Program-made: the position numbers and the translations under genes
Part shown: positions 1 through 8,910 of the stretch, one piece after another
How positions within the stretch are numbered: position 1 is the stretch's first letter
How the letters are laid out: each line of letters begins with the position of its first letter
Notes under the pieces: model-generated
Told to the model about the DNA's origin: nothing
The model's database searches: none
Seen by the model: the letters and a program-made list of their open reading frames with translations, nothing else
Assembly (NCBI GenBank): GCA_003345595.1
Contig: PRDI01000123.1
Coordinates: 1 to 38,718, forward strand
Direction of reading: 5' to 3'
DNA: 38,718 nucleotides
Origin: Candidatus Thorarchaeota archaeon
GTDB lineage: Archaea; Asgardarchaeota; Thorarchaeia; Thorarchaeales; Thorarchaeaceae

Positions 1-41
1 ATCTGGGAACTCGCGGAATTCGAAGCACAGGGCGGAGAGCT

Positions 42-2051
42 TTAATCATGTGAAGTGGCGAGGAGGGTATTCTCGCCGTGCCAGGGTTTCAATAGTCCTA
101 TTGAGTAGCCGTCTGACGGTGTGTCATGTATTGAGTTCAAGAACGGGTATCTGACACGATGCCTTGACGGCACGGACGCATGCTTCAGCTGCACCAAGTA
201 GAGGATCAGCACTCCGACAATTACTGCCAGCGATCCAATGAACACAATCGACCCAACCTGTGAAATAAAGCTGGGAAATCCCTGCTCTATGTTCCCATCG
301 GCAGTGGTCTGGTTACGAGCACTAGGAGCCGGGTCAACGACTCTGCATCTATAGAAGTAGTATGGATTGTAGGTTTGCTCGCAGAACTGACCTTGAACAT
401 ACTCAGACACGTTGAACGGTCCCGAAGTCACCATCTCTTGAGCAGGTGGTTGTACGCCTGATATGTTCCAGTTAGCTGCACCAATCGACTCAAAGACGTG
501 CTCAGGAATTATTGGCATGTAACCGATGGTGTGCAGATGCCAGTATGATTCAGTCGCGAACTCGACGACCAGTTGGTACTTGTTTGGGGCATACGCTGCA
601 GTCAAGTCGGCCAAGTCTGCTCCGTACGGGTTGCCCGGAGCCTCTCGGTAGAAATTGATTGTGAACGAAACGTCTTCAGCCGTTAGGTTGAATCGATCGG
701 TCCAGCTAGCGTTTCGGATCAGATTGAATACGAATCGAGTGTGGCCTTCAGGCACATCTGGGTTGTCACTGTGCGTTTCCGTGAAATACGACTCAGCCAG
801 CCACATCATGTCCCGACCACCGGGGTCACGCTTGATAAGGCTGTCATACAGCTGGTCCAGCACGTTCATCGTATATCGGGAACCGGTGGCCATGAAGTTG
901 AACGTATCAATGTCCATTGAATTGCTCAAGCGAAAGGTCGCACCAAATGGGCCTCCTAGAGATATCTTCAGATGCACCTTGAACTTCGTCCACCAACCGG
1001 GGATGCCATCATCGACCTCGTTGACTTGACCCTCGAACCTGTCAGTTCGATATGCAGACAGGAAGACGTTCTCATAGAGGACTATCACGGGGCATTGGTA
1101 AAGCAGTATCTTCTGCATCTCGGTTGCGGCTTCGTAGACCTCGTCGTAGTCTGTAGAGTGAAGCAGCTGATCTCTCCAAGAGTCGTATGAAGCATTTTCA
1201 AACTGCGGGAGGTTCCAGTATCTCTCCCCGGCGTAGCTGGACCAGTACTCATACGCAAGCCAGTCTACGTCCATAGTGGTGAAGCGTGTATGTAAGAACA
1301 TCATGTCGTAGTCTATGTCACAGCATTCCCATGACGGCCAGTCGAAGAAGGGACCTAGGGAGGACGCGTTGAGGTGCAACCCTCGAAGCCCCTCGAGGAA
1401 TACCTGTCGGACTTCCTCGAAAATGCTAGCGAATACTGTCGTTCCCACAACGACATCGAAATTGCTGCCGTCTGGTGCCTCCCGAAAGCCGTCGCTGTCG
1501 GTATCTAGGAATCCCATTTCATCAAGTAGCTGATTCCCGAGTGGCACATTCGCTTTGTAATATGTGTAGGGCGAATTGCCTTCGATGGAGAATGGGTTCG
1601 CTCTTGGGATGACAGAATCTAGGGGAACAGAAAGCCCGTCCCATACTTCGCGAGAAATTCTCTCTTTATCTACCCCAAAAGCTACTGCCCTTCTGAAGCC
1701 AGTGATGTTGAACGGGTATCTCCCTGTGTTTATGGCTACATAGCCATACGAGTTCATGAATGTCTCTGTTACCTCGATATCCTCTGCCTCCATCAGGCGG
1801 GAAAGATAAGTCGGACTGACTGAGTCGCCGATGGCGTCGATTTCGTCATTGAGCAGTGCAAAGACTTGCTCGTCGCTGTTGGGGATAACTTTGAAAATGA
1901 GCTTGTTGATGTACGGCCCAAGCTTGGTGCTCTCAGGCAGAGATTCAACGCACGGTGCGGGCACTGCCTCTAGGCTGACCAAGAGCACAGCCACTGCCAA
2001 CGCTGCAACTACACAGCGTCTAATCCCGAAGCTCTGAGCCAACGATAACAT
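42..2051 (-). CDS. ABC-type peptide/solute-binding protein (SBP_bac_5-like) with swapped lobes and a C-terminal membrane anchor
   Basis: 669 residues. The N-terminal hydrophobic segment (about residues 12-32) looks like a signal peptide, and a transmembrane helix near residues 605-627 would anchor the C-terminus, as is usual for archaeal surface binding proteins. The protein resembles oligopeptide/nickel-binding family 5, but the order is unusual. Right after the signal comes what is normally the second lobe (KLIFKVIPN, then the ALLNDEIDAIG and RRAVAFGVDKERI regions, about 45-350). What is normally the first lobe (FRLSNSMDIDTFNF, LTAEDVSFTINFY, IPEHVF, TSGPFNVSEY) follows at about 365-575. 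It is complete, with an AAGGG ribosome site just before the ATG and a TATA-like TTTATTTG near 2090-2097. No permease or ATPase gene is adjacent, so the transported substrate is unknown. Family assignment is confident; the role as a peptide or sugar binder is inferred. Confidence 0.85.
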   Translation of the reverse strand: MLSLAQSFGIRRCVVAALAVAVLLVSLEAVPAPCVESLPESTKLGPYINKLIFKVIPNSDEQVFALLNDEIDAIGDSVSPTYLSRLMEAEDIEVTETFMNSYGYVAINTGRYPFNITGFRRAVAFGVDKERISREVWDGLSVPLDSVIPRANPFSIEGNSPYTYYKANVPLGNQLLDEMGFLDTDSDGFREAPDGSNFDVVVGTTVFASIFEEVRQVFLEGLRGLHLNASSLGPFFDWPSWECCDIDYDMMFLHTRFTTMDVDWLAYEYWSSYAGERYWNLPQFENASYDSWRDQLLHSTDYDEVYEAATEMQKILLYQCPVIVLYENVFLSAYRTDRFEGQVNEVDDGIPGWWTKFKVHLKISLGGPFGATFRLSNSMDIDTFNFMATGSRYTMNVLDQLYDSLIKRDPGGRDMMWLAESYFTETHSDNPDVPEGHTRFVFNLIRNASWTDRFNLTAEDVSFTINFYREAPGNPYGADLADLTAAYAPNKYQLVVEFATESYWHLHTIGYMPIIPEHVFESIGAANWNISGVQPPAQEMVTSGPFNVSEYVQGQFCEQTYNPYYFYRCRVVDPAPSARNQTTADGNIEQGFPSFISQVGSIVFIGSLAVIVGVLILYLVQLKHASVPSRHRVRYPFLNSIHDTPSDGYSIGLLKPWHGENTLLATSHD

Positions 2052-2210
2052 CCCGAATGCCCTTCAGTACGCTCACCATTGGCTACAGGTCAAATAAAGA
2101 GATATTGTGCCAAGAAGCACACATGTGATAAGGAAGGAGATAGAAACGCCCGTTGAACTCAGTCAAGTGGGCATCCGCCTGAACGTCACTGCGAACAGTG
2201 AGCCGGCCAC

Positions 2211-2540
2211 TTAACCTAGGAGCCAGAAAAACAGGAAAGGAATCAGCGAAACAGCTATGCAGCACAACACTAGGCCTACTGCGGCACAAGCATTGCACTC
2301 AGGCTGAGGCTCTGTGCTGAATCCTCCTGCACCGCCAGCGCTGGGCCGCATACCTGGAAACGGCCCGGCCGCGCCTGACTGACGCTCCTCATCTGAGAGC
2401 GAGAAGGTACCGAACCCAGGGATGTACTCAAAAACCCCGCGGCAGTTTGGGCACCTCATTCTGATCGACTGGTCATACTCTCCTGAGGGTTGAGAACTGA
2501 TTGGTGCACCACAGTAAGGACAGGTGGGTTGGTCAGACAC
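2211..2540 (-). CDS. small zinc-ribbon membrane protein
   Basis: 109 residues. The N-terminus holds a zinc ribbon made of two CxxC knuckles (CPYCG near residue 7 and CPNCRG near 31). A Gly/Pro/Ala-rich linker follows, then one hydrophobic segment at the C-terminus (about 87-108) that should insert in the membrane with the ribbon in the cytoplasm. The start is GTG, supported by a GAGGAG ribosome site about 10 bases upstream. No specific function is recognisable; the same plan (zinc ribbon plus membrane helix) recurs in the genes at 16629-19283. Confidence 0.72.
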   Translation of the reverse strand: MSDQPTCPYCGAPISSQPSGEYDQSIRMRCPNCRGVFEYIPGFGTFSLSDEERQSGAAGPFPGMRPSAGGAGGFSTEPQPECNACAAVGLVLCCIAVSLIPFLFFWLLG

Positions 2541-2677
2541 TGTGTTTCACTCCTCGCCATACTCATGGCCAAATGGCGAATGAACTGTGATACATGAATG
2601 CATTTGCCGTTATATGCATTCGGCATGGTGTATTCATAGGCAGTACTCTTATACCTGTGGACCACTCGGCCGTAGTC

Positions 2678-3304
2678 ATGTCGACTGCTGAAGGGAGCAA
2701 GAAGCCCGTGACCACTTTCATGGTAGGTTTCCTAGGCCCGCTTGTTGCCATTGTGTGCATTCTGATAGCTATCTTCATTTCACCATGGTTCTCATGGTCA
2801 GACAACGCGCTGAGTGACCTTGGCAACTATAACAATGGCATAGCTGCGGCTGTCGTGTTCAATGTGGGACTCATTGTCACAGCCGTCTTGATGCTGTACT
2901 TCACCGTGACTCTTCTGAGGGCGCTGAAGGACTGGCCAACAAGAATCGGTTTGATCATTCTGGTGGTTTCCCTCGGCTTCCTTGCCAGCATCGGAGTGCT
3001 CTCCGAAAACTTCGGTAGTCTGCACTTCTACGTTTCAGCCGGATTCTTCCTCCCCTTCCCCTTTGCAATGTGGATTATTGCCATCTCTTGGCTCAGGTAC
3101 AGGAAACTCTGGTGGTTCTGTCTGGTCTCCTTCCTGCTGCCCTTCGTGTCGCTCTACATGTGGACTTCCTACTTCGGAGGTACCCTGCCTTGGACTGGGG
3201 TCGCGATACCGGAAATCGTGACTTCGGTCACGGCGATTGGCTGGATATGGGTCATCAATCTTCTGCATAAGTGGGGATTGCTGAAGCAAATAACCAGACA
3301 ATAG
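2678..3304 (+). CDS. DUF998-like multi-pass membrane protein
   Basis: 208 residues from the ATG at 2678. An upstream extension to 2594 is open, but its residues are not membrane-like and a TATA-like CTTATA at about 2649-2654 lies inside it, so I prefer the downstream start. Six hydrophobic segments are visible. The segment WSDNALSDLGNYNNG followed by a helix beginning VFNVGLIV matches the conserved opening of the DUF998 family, whose members lack an assigned function. The gene converges on the iron-sulfur gene at 3404, with two hairpins in the gap. Confidence 0.75.
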   Translation: MSTAEGSKKPVTTFMVGFLGPLVAIVCILIAIFISPWFSWSDNALSDLGNYNNGIAAAVVFNVGLIVTAVLMLYFTVTLLRALKDWPTRIGLIILVVSLGFLASIGVLSENFGSLHFYVSAGFFLPFPFAMWIIAISWLRYRKLWWFCLVSFLLPFVSLYMWTSYFGGTLPWTGVAIPEIVTSVTAIGWIWVINLLHKWGLLKQITRQ

Positions 3305-3320
3305 CTGACCCCGAGAGTGA

Positions 3321-3337
3321 GCGCTATCGAGTAGCGC
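3321..3337. terminator. hairpin 1 in convergent gap
   Basis: Perfect inverted repeat GCGCTA / TAGCGC with a five-base loop, just after the stop of the DUF998-like gene and followed on the plus strand by CTAAAATG. It is probably a 3'-end structure for the plus-strand transcript. Confidence 0.45.
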
Positions 3338-3364
3338 CTAAAATGAGATCCCGCAGTGATGCTT

Positions 3365-3387
3365 GGAGTGGGATAGTGTCCCACTCC
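3365..3387. terminator. hairpin 2 in convergent gap
   Basis: Perfect 9-bp inverted repeat GGAGTGGGA / TCCCACTCC with a five-base loop. It lies between the converging genes ending at 3304 and 3404, so it can act as a 3' end or transcription block for either strand. Confidence 0.55.
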
Positions 3388-3403
3388 TCAACATCGGGTG
3401 ATT

Positions 3404-4708
3404 CTATATTAGCTGGTCAAGCAACTGCAGCAGCTCAACGACTTCAAGGTCTGAGCCGGGCAGCTTCTTGTGTGACAGTGCTTCCTCTTCTTTCAAAGCT
3501 TTGATGCCATCGCTCAGGTTGGTCACACAGAATGGACACGATGTCAGAAGGACTTGTGCTCCAGTCGAGGCCGCCTCCTTCAGGCGCTCCTTTGCTGTCG
3601 CCAACGCCATATCTGGAAACTGTGCTTTCACGCCTCCGCCTGCACCGCAGCAGAAGCTGTCGCCCTTGACTCGATACATCTCCTTGAGCTGTAGAGCCGG
3701 TATTGCCTTCATGACCTCCCGCGGCAACTCGAACCAGGCTTCCTTTGCCTTCTCCGCTGTCCGGGCATCTGTGAGCCAGTTGTTGGAGCGGCTCAGAATA
3801 TCCTTCTCAATCGCAATGCCCACATGTCGGATGCTGTGGCATGGATCATGCCATGTGACTGTCTTGCTGTATGGTTTCGTGATCTTGAGCTTGCCTGACC
3901 TGATATTGTCACGCACGAGCTCCATCGTGTGCTGGACCTTGAATGGTAGCGGCTTGCCGCTTATGCGGGGATAGTCGTTGCGAAACGTCTTGAAGCAGCC
4001 AGCACAGGAGAAGACAACTGTTTCATAGTTCTTGAACAGCTCAATGTTCTTCCTCATGACGTCCTCAAAGATTGCCTTCTGTCCAGTCCTCAGCATTGGA
4101 GACCCACAGCAGACCTCACTCGTCAACACCGTGAAGTCAATTCCCAGCTTCTTCAAGAGACTGGCAGTGTGCTTTGCGATGTGCTGCTGCCTATACGCAC
4201 CTGTGCATCCCACGAAGTAGGCGACCTTCACGTCCTTCCTGTCCTTGGCACCCGCGAACCAGTCAGTACGTTTCTCACGAGGCTCATTGTAAGGATTCCT
4301 CAACAGATCGTTACCGACCATCTCGCCGAACTTCTTGTGTTTTGCCAGTGGTTCGATGCCAGCTTCAATGATGGCTGCCCTGAGAGCCTCAGTGACTGAT
4401 ACTGTATCTATCCGATTCTCGCATTGAGTTTCACAGTTTCCACAGGTCGTGCATGCCTCCACAACCTCAAGCAATTCCTTGCTCGGCTTGATCTCGTTGT
4501 TAAGGAAAGCACGGGCAATCCACTGCTTGCCGGAGTTGAAGTAGCCCTCCCAACCATAGTAAAGACCAGCAGGACAACCCTGGATCATTCCAGTGTACTC
4601 CTCAGTCTGACCCTCTCGGTCTGGTTCGCCTGAGTAGGCATACTGACAAGCGCGGCAGTGTATGCAGCGCGCGTTGATCATTCGTAGGTCTTCAAGAGTT
4701 GATGTCAT
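3404..4708 (-). CDS. HdrD/GlcF-like iron-sulfur oxidoreductase subunit with two CCG domains
   Basis: 434 residues. The N-terminal ferredoxin-like region has C15, C18 and C21 with a possible fourth ligand at C45 (GCPAG), then a regular CxxCxxCxxxC set at C86, C89, C92 and C96. Two cysteine-rich CCG domains follow: C168, C200-C201 and C235/C238, then C290, C353-C354 and C391/C394. This is the plan of HdrD, GlpC, GlcF and LctE-type subunits that pass electrons from a flavoprotein to a quinone, thiol or ferredoxin partner. It lies 62 bases downstream of a flavin oxidoreductase on the same strand, with GGAGAAAGGA before the ATG, so the two probably form one complex. The displaced fourth cysteine of the first cluster is odd. 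The acceptor cannot be told from the sequence. Confidence 0.88.
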   Translation of the reverse strand: MTSTLEDLRMINARCIHCRACQYAYSGEPDREGQTEEYTGMIQGCPAGLYYGWEGYFNSGKQWIARAFLNNEIKPSKELLEVVEACTTCGNCETQCENRIDTVSVTEALRAAIIEAGIEPLAKHKKFGEMVGNDLLRNPYNEPREKRTDWFAGAKDRKDVKVAYFVGCTGAYRQQHIAKHTASLLKKLGIDFTVLTSEVCCGSPMLRTGQKAIFEDVMRKNIELFKNYETVVFSCAGCFKTFRNDYPRISGKPLPFKVQHTMELVRDNIRSGKLKITKPYSKTVTWHDPCHSIRHVGIAIEKDILSRSNNWLTDARTAEKAKEAWFELPREVMKAIPALQLKEMYRVKGDSFCCGAGGGVKAQFPDMALATAKERLKEAASTGAQVLLTSCPFCVTNLSDGIKALKEEEALSHKKLPGSDLEVVELLQLLDQLI

Positions 4709-4770
4709 GACAATCCTTTCTCCGTTCCATATTCAATGCATTTAAGCTTCGTTTTGTGGCCGCATCAACC

Positions 4771-6351
4771 TCATTTCTTGACCTGCGGCTTGGTCGGCTT
4801 GCTGACCTTGCTCTCACTGGCCTTTGGTTCCCCGCAGGGATTGGGCAACTTGGTGACCGCTTCCCACGGGATGGCTAGTCTACCCGGATGCAATATCAGA
4901 TTCGGATCCAAGACCTTTCTGAACTTCACCAGCATCTTGTAGTAGTCTTTCGCCAGACTGAAGGTTTCAGGAGCGTGTACAAATGGGTCGGGTCTGTAGT
5001 TCAACCAACCTTGCTTCAGGAATGACTTGGTAGTTTCAAGATTGAACTCTCTGATCTTGTCATAGATACCGGGCTTGGTACTGTCGAAACAGACGATCGG
5101 CATGACAATAGCTTGTCGGCCATGGTCGATTGAAGCAACCCACATCGTCGGTGGAAAACCGTACTCCTCCATCTTCGCACAGTACTGCTCCATCATATTC
5201 GCGCTCTCAAGCCATGGGCAGTACCATGTGATGAACAGGAAACCTGCTTCCCAGAGCGCGTACGGAATGGCAATCTTGTTCGGCTTCTTCAGGCGCGATG
5301 CTATCTGCTTGGGGTGAAGGTACTGCTGAGGGCACTTGGTGTTCGCCTTCACCTCGTAGGCCTTGTATATCTCGTCAATCTTCTTGAGCGTGAAGTCAAG
5401 CTCCTCTTGGGACCACGCCCAGATCTCATAATTCATCCAGTACTCTGACATGCCCATCTTCTTGTAGAACTCGTAGTCCAAAGGCACGTTCGTCTTGGGC
5501 CAGCGGGTCAACACAAGCTGCCAGTTGCCACCTTGGACCATCACACATCTGTCGGCAATGCCAAGTTCGTGCTTCGAGACTTCCCAAGTGGGCTTCACGA
5601 TGTCCTCAAAGCTCTCACCACCGTAGGCGACTACCGTCTTAAAATGTGGGTGAGGGACTATCTTGATAGCGGCCTTGGTTATGATGCCCATTGATCCTTG
5701 CGATCCAAGGAACAGACCGTCTGGATTCGGACCGGGACCCCATCTGTAGAAAGGTTTGGCACCCGGGACAGCCCACGAACCAGTCCTGAGAACGTCACCG
5801 GTCGGAAGAACTACCTCAAGGCCCATTATCATGTCGGCCTGTGGACCATACACTCCTGTGACCAGCGAAAAACCTCTCTCAATCGCATCACCTAGGACCG
5901 TGGCCGCTGGCGGCGCTCCATCAGGTATTGGAGGTGCCCACTCAGGATACTTTGTCTTGAATATCCTCCACGCGTCACCCGATTTGAGACCAGGCTCAAC
6001 GACCATTACGCGGTTCTCGACATCGACCTCGAGCCCGTTCATGCGAGTCATGTCCATGTATATTCCGCCAGGTTCGATGGCAGGGAGTGCAAACCCTCCA
6101 CTCAGGCCGCCGGCAGCTGGTGTGACAGGAATGAGATGCTCGTTGGCCATCACCAGAACTCTCGAAACCTCATCTGCATTGGCGGGCCGGATTATGGCCT
6201 CTGGCAGGACAGCCTCCAGACCCATTATTCCCCTTGCCATGTAGCTATGACGCAGTGGTTCACTAGTGGTTACGTACTTCTCGCCGCATATTGCCACCAG
6301 TTTCTTCACAACGTCGTCGGTGACCTTGTTATACAATCGTTTTTCCTCCAT
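4771..6351 (-). CDS. FAD-linked oxidoreductase of the GlcD / VAO-PCMH superfamily
   Basis: 526 residues from the ATG at 6351 (a GTG three codons upstream is also possible). The PCMH-type FAD-binding region starts near residue 50 (IRPANADEVSRVL, then PVTPAAGGLSGG). The segment PQADMIMGLEVVLPTGDVLRTG followed by GPGPNPDGLFLGSQGSMGI resembles vanillyl-alcohol oxidase / 4-cresol dehydrogenase enzymes and D-lactate/glycolate dehydrogenases. The C-terminal domain ends in the usual DPNLILHPGR-like element, then a Lys-rich tail. It is the first gene of a pair with the CCG iron-sulfur subunit downstream, the arrangement of glycolate, lactate or glycerol-phosphate dehydrogenase complexes. The substrate is probably a 2-hydroxyacid or an aromatic alcohol, but this is inference. 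Confidence 0.87.
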   Translation of the reverse strand: MEEKRLYNKVTDDVVKKLVAICGEKYVTTSEPLRHSYMARGIMGLEAVLPEAIIRPANADEVSRVLVMANEHLIPVTPAAGGLSGGFALPAIEPGGIYMDMTRMNGLEVDVENRVMVVEPGLKSGDAWRIFKTKYPEWAPPIPDGAPPAATVLGDAIERGFSLVTGVYGPQADMIMGLEVVLPTGDVLRTGSWAVPGAKPFYRWGPGPNPDGLFLGSQGSMGIITKAAIKIVPHPHFKTVVAYGGESFEDIVKPTWEVSKHELGIADRCVMVQGGNWQLVLTRWPKTNVPLDYEFYKKMGMSEYWMNYEIWAWSQEELDFTLKKIDEIYKAYEVKANTKCPQQYLHPKQIASRLKKPNKIAIPYALWEAGFLFITWYCPWLESANMMEQYCAKMEEYGFPPTMWVASIDHGRQAIVMPIVCFDSTKPGIYDKIREFNLETTKSFLKQGWLNYRPDPFVHAPETFSLAKDYYKMLVKFRKVLDPNLILHPGRLAIPWEAVTKLPNPCGEPKASESKVSKPTKPQVKK

Positions 6352-6360
6352 TCTCAGCAC

Positions 6361-6719
6361 GAGGCCGAAAGGTCGAATCGTCGTAAGCGCGCCTTCGCAC
6401 GGCTGAATCCGGCATTTATCTTCATCGGCTCATCGAGCCGAGCTATACTTCAAGGACATCGATGAAACCTGCGACCGCAGTTCCTCCCAGGAAACCAGAC
6501 GCATGACGTTTCTATGAGAAACGGGCAGCTGTCACAGCACCAGTTCAATCTTCGGTGGCTAATCCTGTCTATCTCTTAACGTCACGTCAATACGCCCTGT
6601 CAAACGTGCAATACATTGGGCGACTCGGAAGAGGGAGCGACAGCCAAGGAGATACGTTCCGAGGGCTCGGAAATGAACACCCCTGCAGAGTGTAGGAAGG
6701 AACAGAGAACTAGAAGAAC
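6361..6719. other. gene-free stretch with promoter-like elements
   Basis: No convincing gene is seen here. Near the start of the flavin oxidoreductase (minus strand) there are TATA-like elements (GATAAATG around 6413-6420 and AGTATAGC around 6443-6450) separated by a hairpin, TCGGCTC / GAGCCGA at 6425-6441, which could be an operator. The remainder up to the terminator at 6721 shows no structure I can name. Confidence 0.4.
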
Positions 6720-6720
6720 T

Positions 6721-6769
6721 GATTAGAAAAAGGAAGACTGGCGGAGCCGTGGTTGCACCCGGCTCCGTC
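6721..6769 (-). terminator. hairpin plus T-tract terminator of the B12 cluster
   Basis: GGAGCCG (6743-6749) pairs with CGGCTCC (6760-6766) around a ten-base loop and the stem extends by about three more pairs. On the minus strand the stem is followed by CTTCCTTTTTC. It lies about 50 bases after the stop of the DUF1059 gene, which fits the 3' end of that operon. Confidence 0.65.
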
Positions 6770-6819
6770 CCCATTAGTCCTTATGGAAAAGAACGCACGA
6801 CTTGAAGACTTACTGAAGT

Positions 6820-6990
6820 CTATTTCTTGATTGCTTTCATGATCTTGTCCATGGTCTCTTGCGGAACCGGATTGAGACTATGAACACTCCTGGCATGATC
6901 GCCAATCATCTTCAACAGTTCGTCTTGAGTCTTCGCCTTGGCGGTGAAACCGCACTTCATACCAATGTCTTTGCATTTGAAGGATGGCAT
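6820..6990 (-). CDS. small DUF1059 family protein
   Basis: 56 residues. It opens MPSFKCKDIGMKCGF, with an acidic-polar TQDELLKMIGDHARSVH segment in the middle and a short C-terminal helix ending in KAIKK. The Cys-x(6)-Cys opening and the downstream HA..VH element match the DUF1059 family of small proteins, which have no assigned biochemical role. The ATG is preceded by GGAGG at good spacing, and a terminator hairpin follows. It is the last gene after the acyl-CoA mutase on the same strand, 109 bases downstream, and may be a separate transcript. Confidence 0.8.
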   Translation of the reverse strand: MPSFKCKDIGMKCGFTAKAKTQDELLKMIGDHARSVHSLNPVPQETMDKIMKAIKK

Positions 6991-7099
6991 TTTCTTGCCT
7001 CCGTAGCATCGTTAGATGCTGTTAACCATAGTGAATCCTAAACGGCTTATTAACCCTATGTTGCGTACCAAACAGAGCCACCAGTTACAGGGGTGGTAC

Positions 7100-8818
7100 T
7101 CAGAATACCTTGGGTTCGTCCCACTCACCGAAAATGTCCCGCCAGACATCACATATTTCGCCGATTGTGGCATATGCCTTCACTGCATTGACCACATGCG
7201 GCATGACGTTCTCAGTTCCATCCGACGCACGCCTAAGTCCTTCCAGAGCCTCCTGGACCTTCCTGTTGTCGCGCTCATTCCTTATCTTCGACGTGCGTTC
7301 GACTTGCCGCTTTTCGACCTCGGGGTCGATCTTCAGGACGGGAATTGAGACTTTCTCTCCCTCTAGGACATAGTCATTTACGCCAACTATCGTGCGACTC
7401 TTCGTTTCAATCTCACGCTGGTACCGATAGGAGGCTTCAGCAATCTCTTTCTGGAAGAAACCACGTTCGATTGCACGAATCACGCCACCCATAGAATCAA
7501 CCGCGTCGAAATACTTGTAGGCCTCTTCTTCCATCTCGTTTGTAAGAGCTTCCACGTAGTAGGATCCCCCAAGCGGATCAATAGTGCTAGCGGCACCACT
7601 TTCGTAGGCAAGCACCTGTTGTGTGCGAAGAGCCACTCTCACAGCCTCTTCCGTTGGCAGACACAGTGCTTCATCCATGCTGTTCGTGTGAAGTGACTGT
7701 GTACCGCCGAGCACTGCCGCCAGTGCTTGATAGGCGGTTCTTACAATGTTCACCATTGGCTGTTGCGCGGTCAACGAACACCCGGCCGTCTGAGTGTGGA
7801 ATCGCAACCATAGTGACCTAGGGTCTCTGGCTTTGAACCTCTCCTTCATCTCACGTGCCCATATCCGACGAGCGGCTCTGTACTTTGCCACCTCCTCGAA
7901 GATGTCGTTGTGCGCGTTGAAGAAGAAGGAGAGACGCGGGGCAAAGATGTCCACGTCAAGACCCGCATCCATGCCAGCCTTCACATATGTCAAGCCGTTG
8001 AGAAGTGTGAAAGCCAGTTCCTGAACTGCGGTCGAACCTGCCTCCCTGATGTGATAGCCACTGATGGAGATAGTGTTCCATCTGGGAATCTTCTCAGCGG
8101 CATATCCCATGATGTCTGTTATCAGTCTAAGTGATGGAGCGGGCGGAAAAATCCATGACTTCTGTGCCATGTATTCTTTCAGGATGTCGTTCTGGATTGT
8201 GCCACCGATCTGTTCGGAAGAAACGCCCTGCTTTTGCGCATTTACCATGTACATGGCGAGAAGGACAGATGCTGGCGCATTGATTGTCATCGATGTCGTG
8301 ACCTTATCAACGGAGATGCCACTGAACAGGATTTCCATGTCTTTCAGCGAGTCAACTGCCACGCCCAGTTTGCCGACCTCGCCCATTGCCATCGGATGGT
8401 CCGAGTCGTGGCCGAATATCGTAGGCAAGTGAAAAGCGACACTTAGCCCGGTCTGGCCATTGGCTAGCAGAAACTTGTAACGCGCATTTGACTCCTCAGC
8501 AGTGCCCATTCCTGCGAACTGTCTCATGGTCCAAAGGCGTCCACGATACATCGTTGGCTGAACAGCGCGGGTGAAAGGATACTCACTAGGGAAGCCAAGG
8601 TCATGCAGGTAATCCGAGTGCGGGACGTCAAGGGGTGTATAGATCCTCTTCACGGGACGACTCGAGGTCGTCACGAATTCCTTTCTCAGTTCTGGGCTAT
8701 CCTTCAGGTGCTCAGCCAGCGTTGTGGCCTCCCACACTACCTTGGCGGCTCTGAGGGCATCTAGACCAGACCTGCGAGGCTTAGCTTTGCGCTTGGGTTT
8801 TGCCTTCTCGACGACCAT
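7100..8818 (-). CDS. B12-dependent acyl-CoA mutase large subunit (methylmalonyl/isobutyryl-CoA mutase family; residues favour isobutyryl type)
   Basis: 572 residues, substrate-binding TIM-barrel subunit only. The B12-binding domain is absent and must come from a separate small subunit, as in archaeal mutases and IcmA/IcmB. Visible landmarks are [15 protein letters not shown] (89-103), [11 protein letters not shown] (206-216), SGYHIREAG with catalytic H256, and [15 protein letters not shown]. Methylmalonyl-CoA mutase of Propionibacterium uses Tyr89 and Arg207 to hold the substrate carboxylate. The aligned residues here are F101 and Q219, the pair known from isobutyryl-CoA mutase. The N-terminus is Lys/Arg-rich. 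The gene sits 92 bases after the adenosyltransferase that makes its cofactor. Many archaeal relatives are labelled methylmalonyl-CoA mutase, so the substrate call is an inference. Confidence 0.92.
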   Translation of the reverse strand: MVVEKAKPKRKAKPRRSGLDALRAAKVVWEATTLAEHLKDSPELRKEFVTTSSRPVKRIYTPLDVPHSDYLHDLGFPSEYPFTRAVQPTMYRGRLWTMRQFAGMGTAEESNARYKFLLANGQTGLSVAFHLPTIFGHDSDHPMAMGEVGKLGVAVDSLKDMEILFSGISVDKVTTSMTINAPASVLLAMYMVNAQKQGVSSEQIGGTIQNDILKEYMAQKSWIFPPAPSLRLITDIMGYAAEKIPRWNTISISGYHIREAGSTAVQELAFTLLNGLTYVKAGMDAGLDVDIFAPRLSFFFNAHNDIFEEVAKYRAARRIWAREMKERFKARDPRSLWLRFHTQTAGCSLTAQQPMVNIVRTAYQALAAVLGGTQSLHTNSMDEALCLPTEEAVRVALRTQQVLAYESGAASTIDPLGGSYYVEALTNEMEEEAYKYFDAVDSMGGVIRAIERGFFQKEIAEASYRYQREIETKSRTIVGVNDYVLEGEKVSIPVLKIDPEVEKRQVERTSKIRNERDNRKVQEALEGLRRASDGTENVMPHVVNAVKAYATIGEICDVWRDIFGEWDEPKVF

Positions 8819-8910
8819 CGGGGGTACTCCTCACTTTGATGACACCTGAACCACTCAGGGTTCGCGATATTAGGTCTTCGATTTGCGGAACTGATTGGGA
8901 GAGCTAGATG

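Noticed and set aside
1..45. Fourteen open codons on the plus strand ending at TAA 43-45, possibly the end of an upstream gene
   Set aside because: Too short; other frames are also open, so there is no support beyond a plausible composition.
2083..2298. Minus-strand open frame upstream of the binding protein
   Set aside because: It overlaps the well-supported zinc-ribbon gene in another frame and has no protein-like features.
6540..6560. GTTCAATC resembling a tRNA T-loop
   Set aside because: No acceptor stem, anticodon arm or matching D-arm could be found around it.
6559..6774. 71-codon minus-strand frame
   Set aside because: It covers the terminator hairpin and T-tract of the B12 cluster and has no ribosome site.
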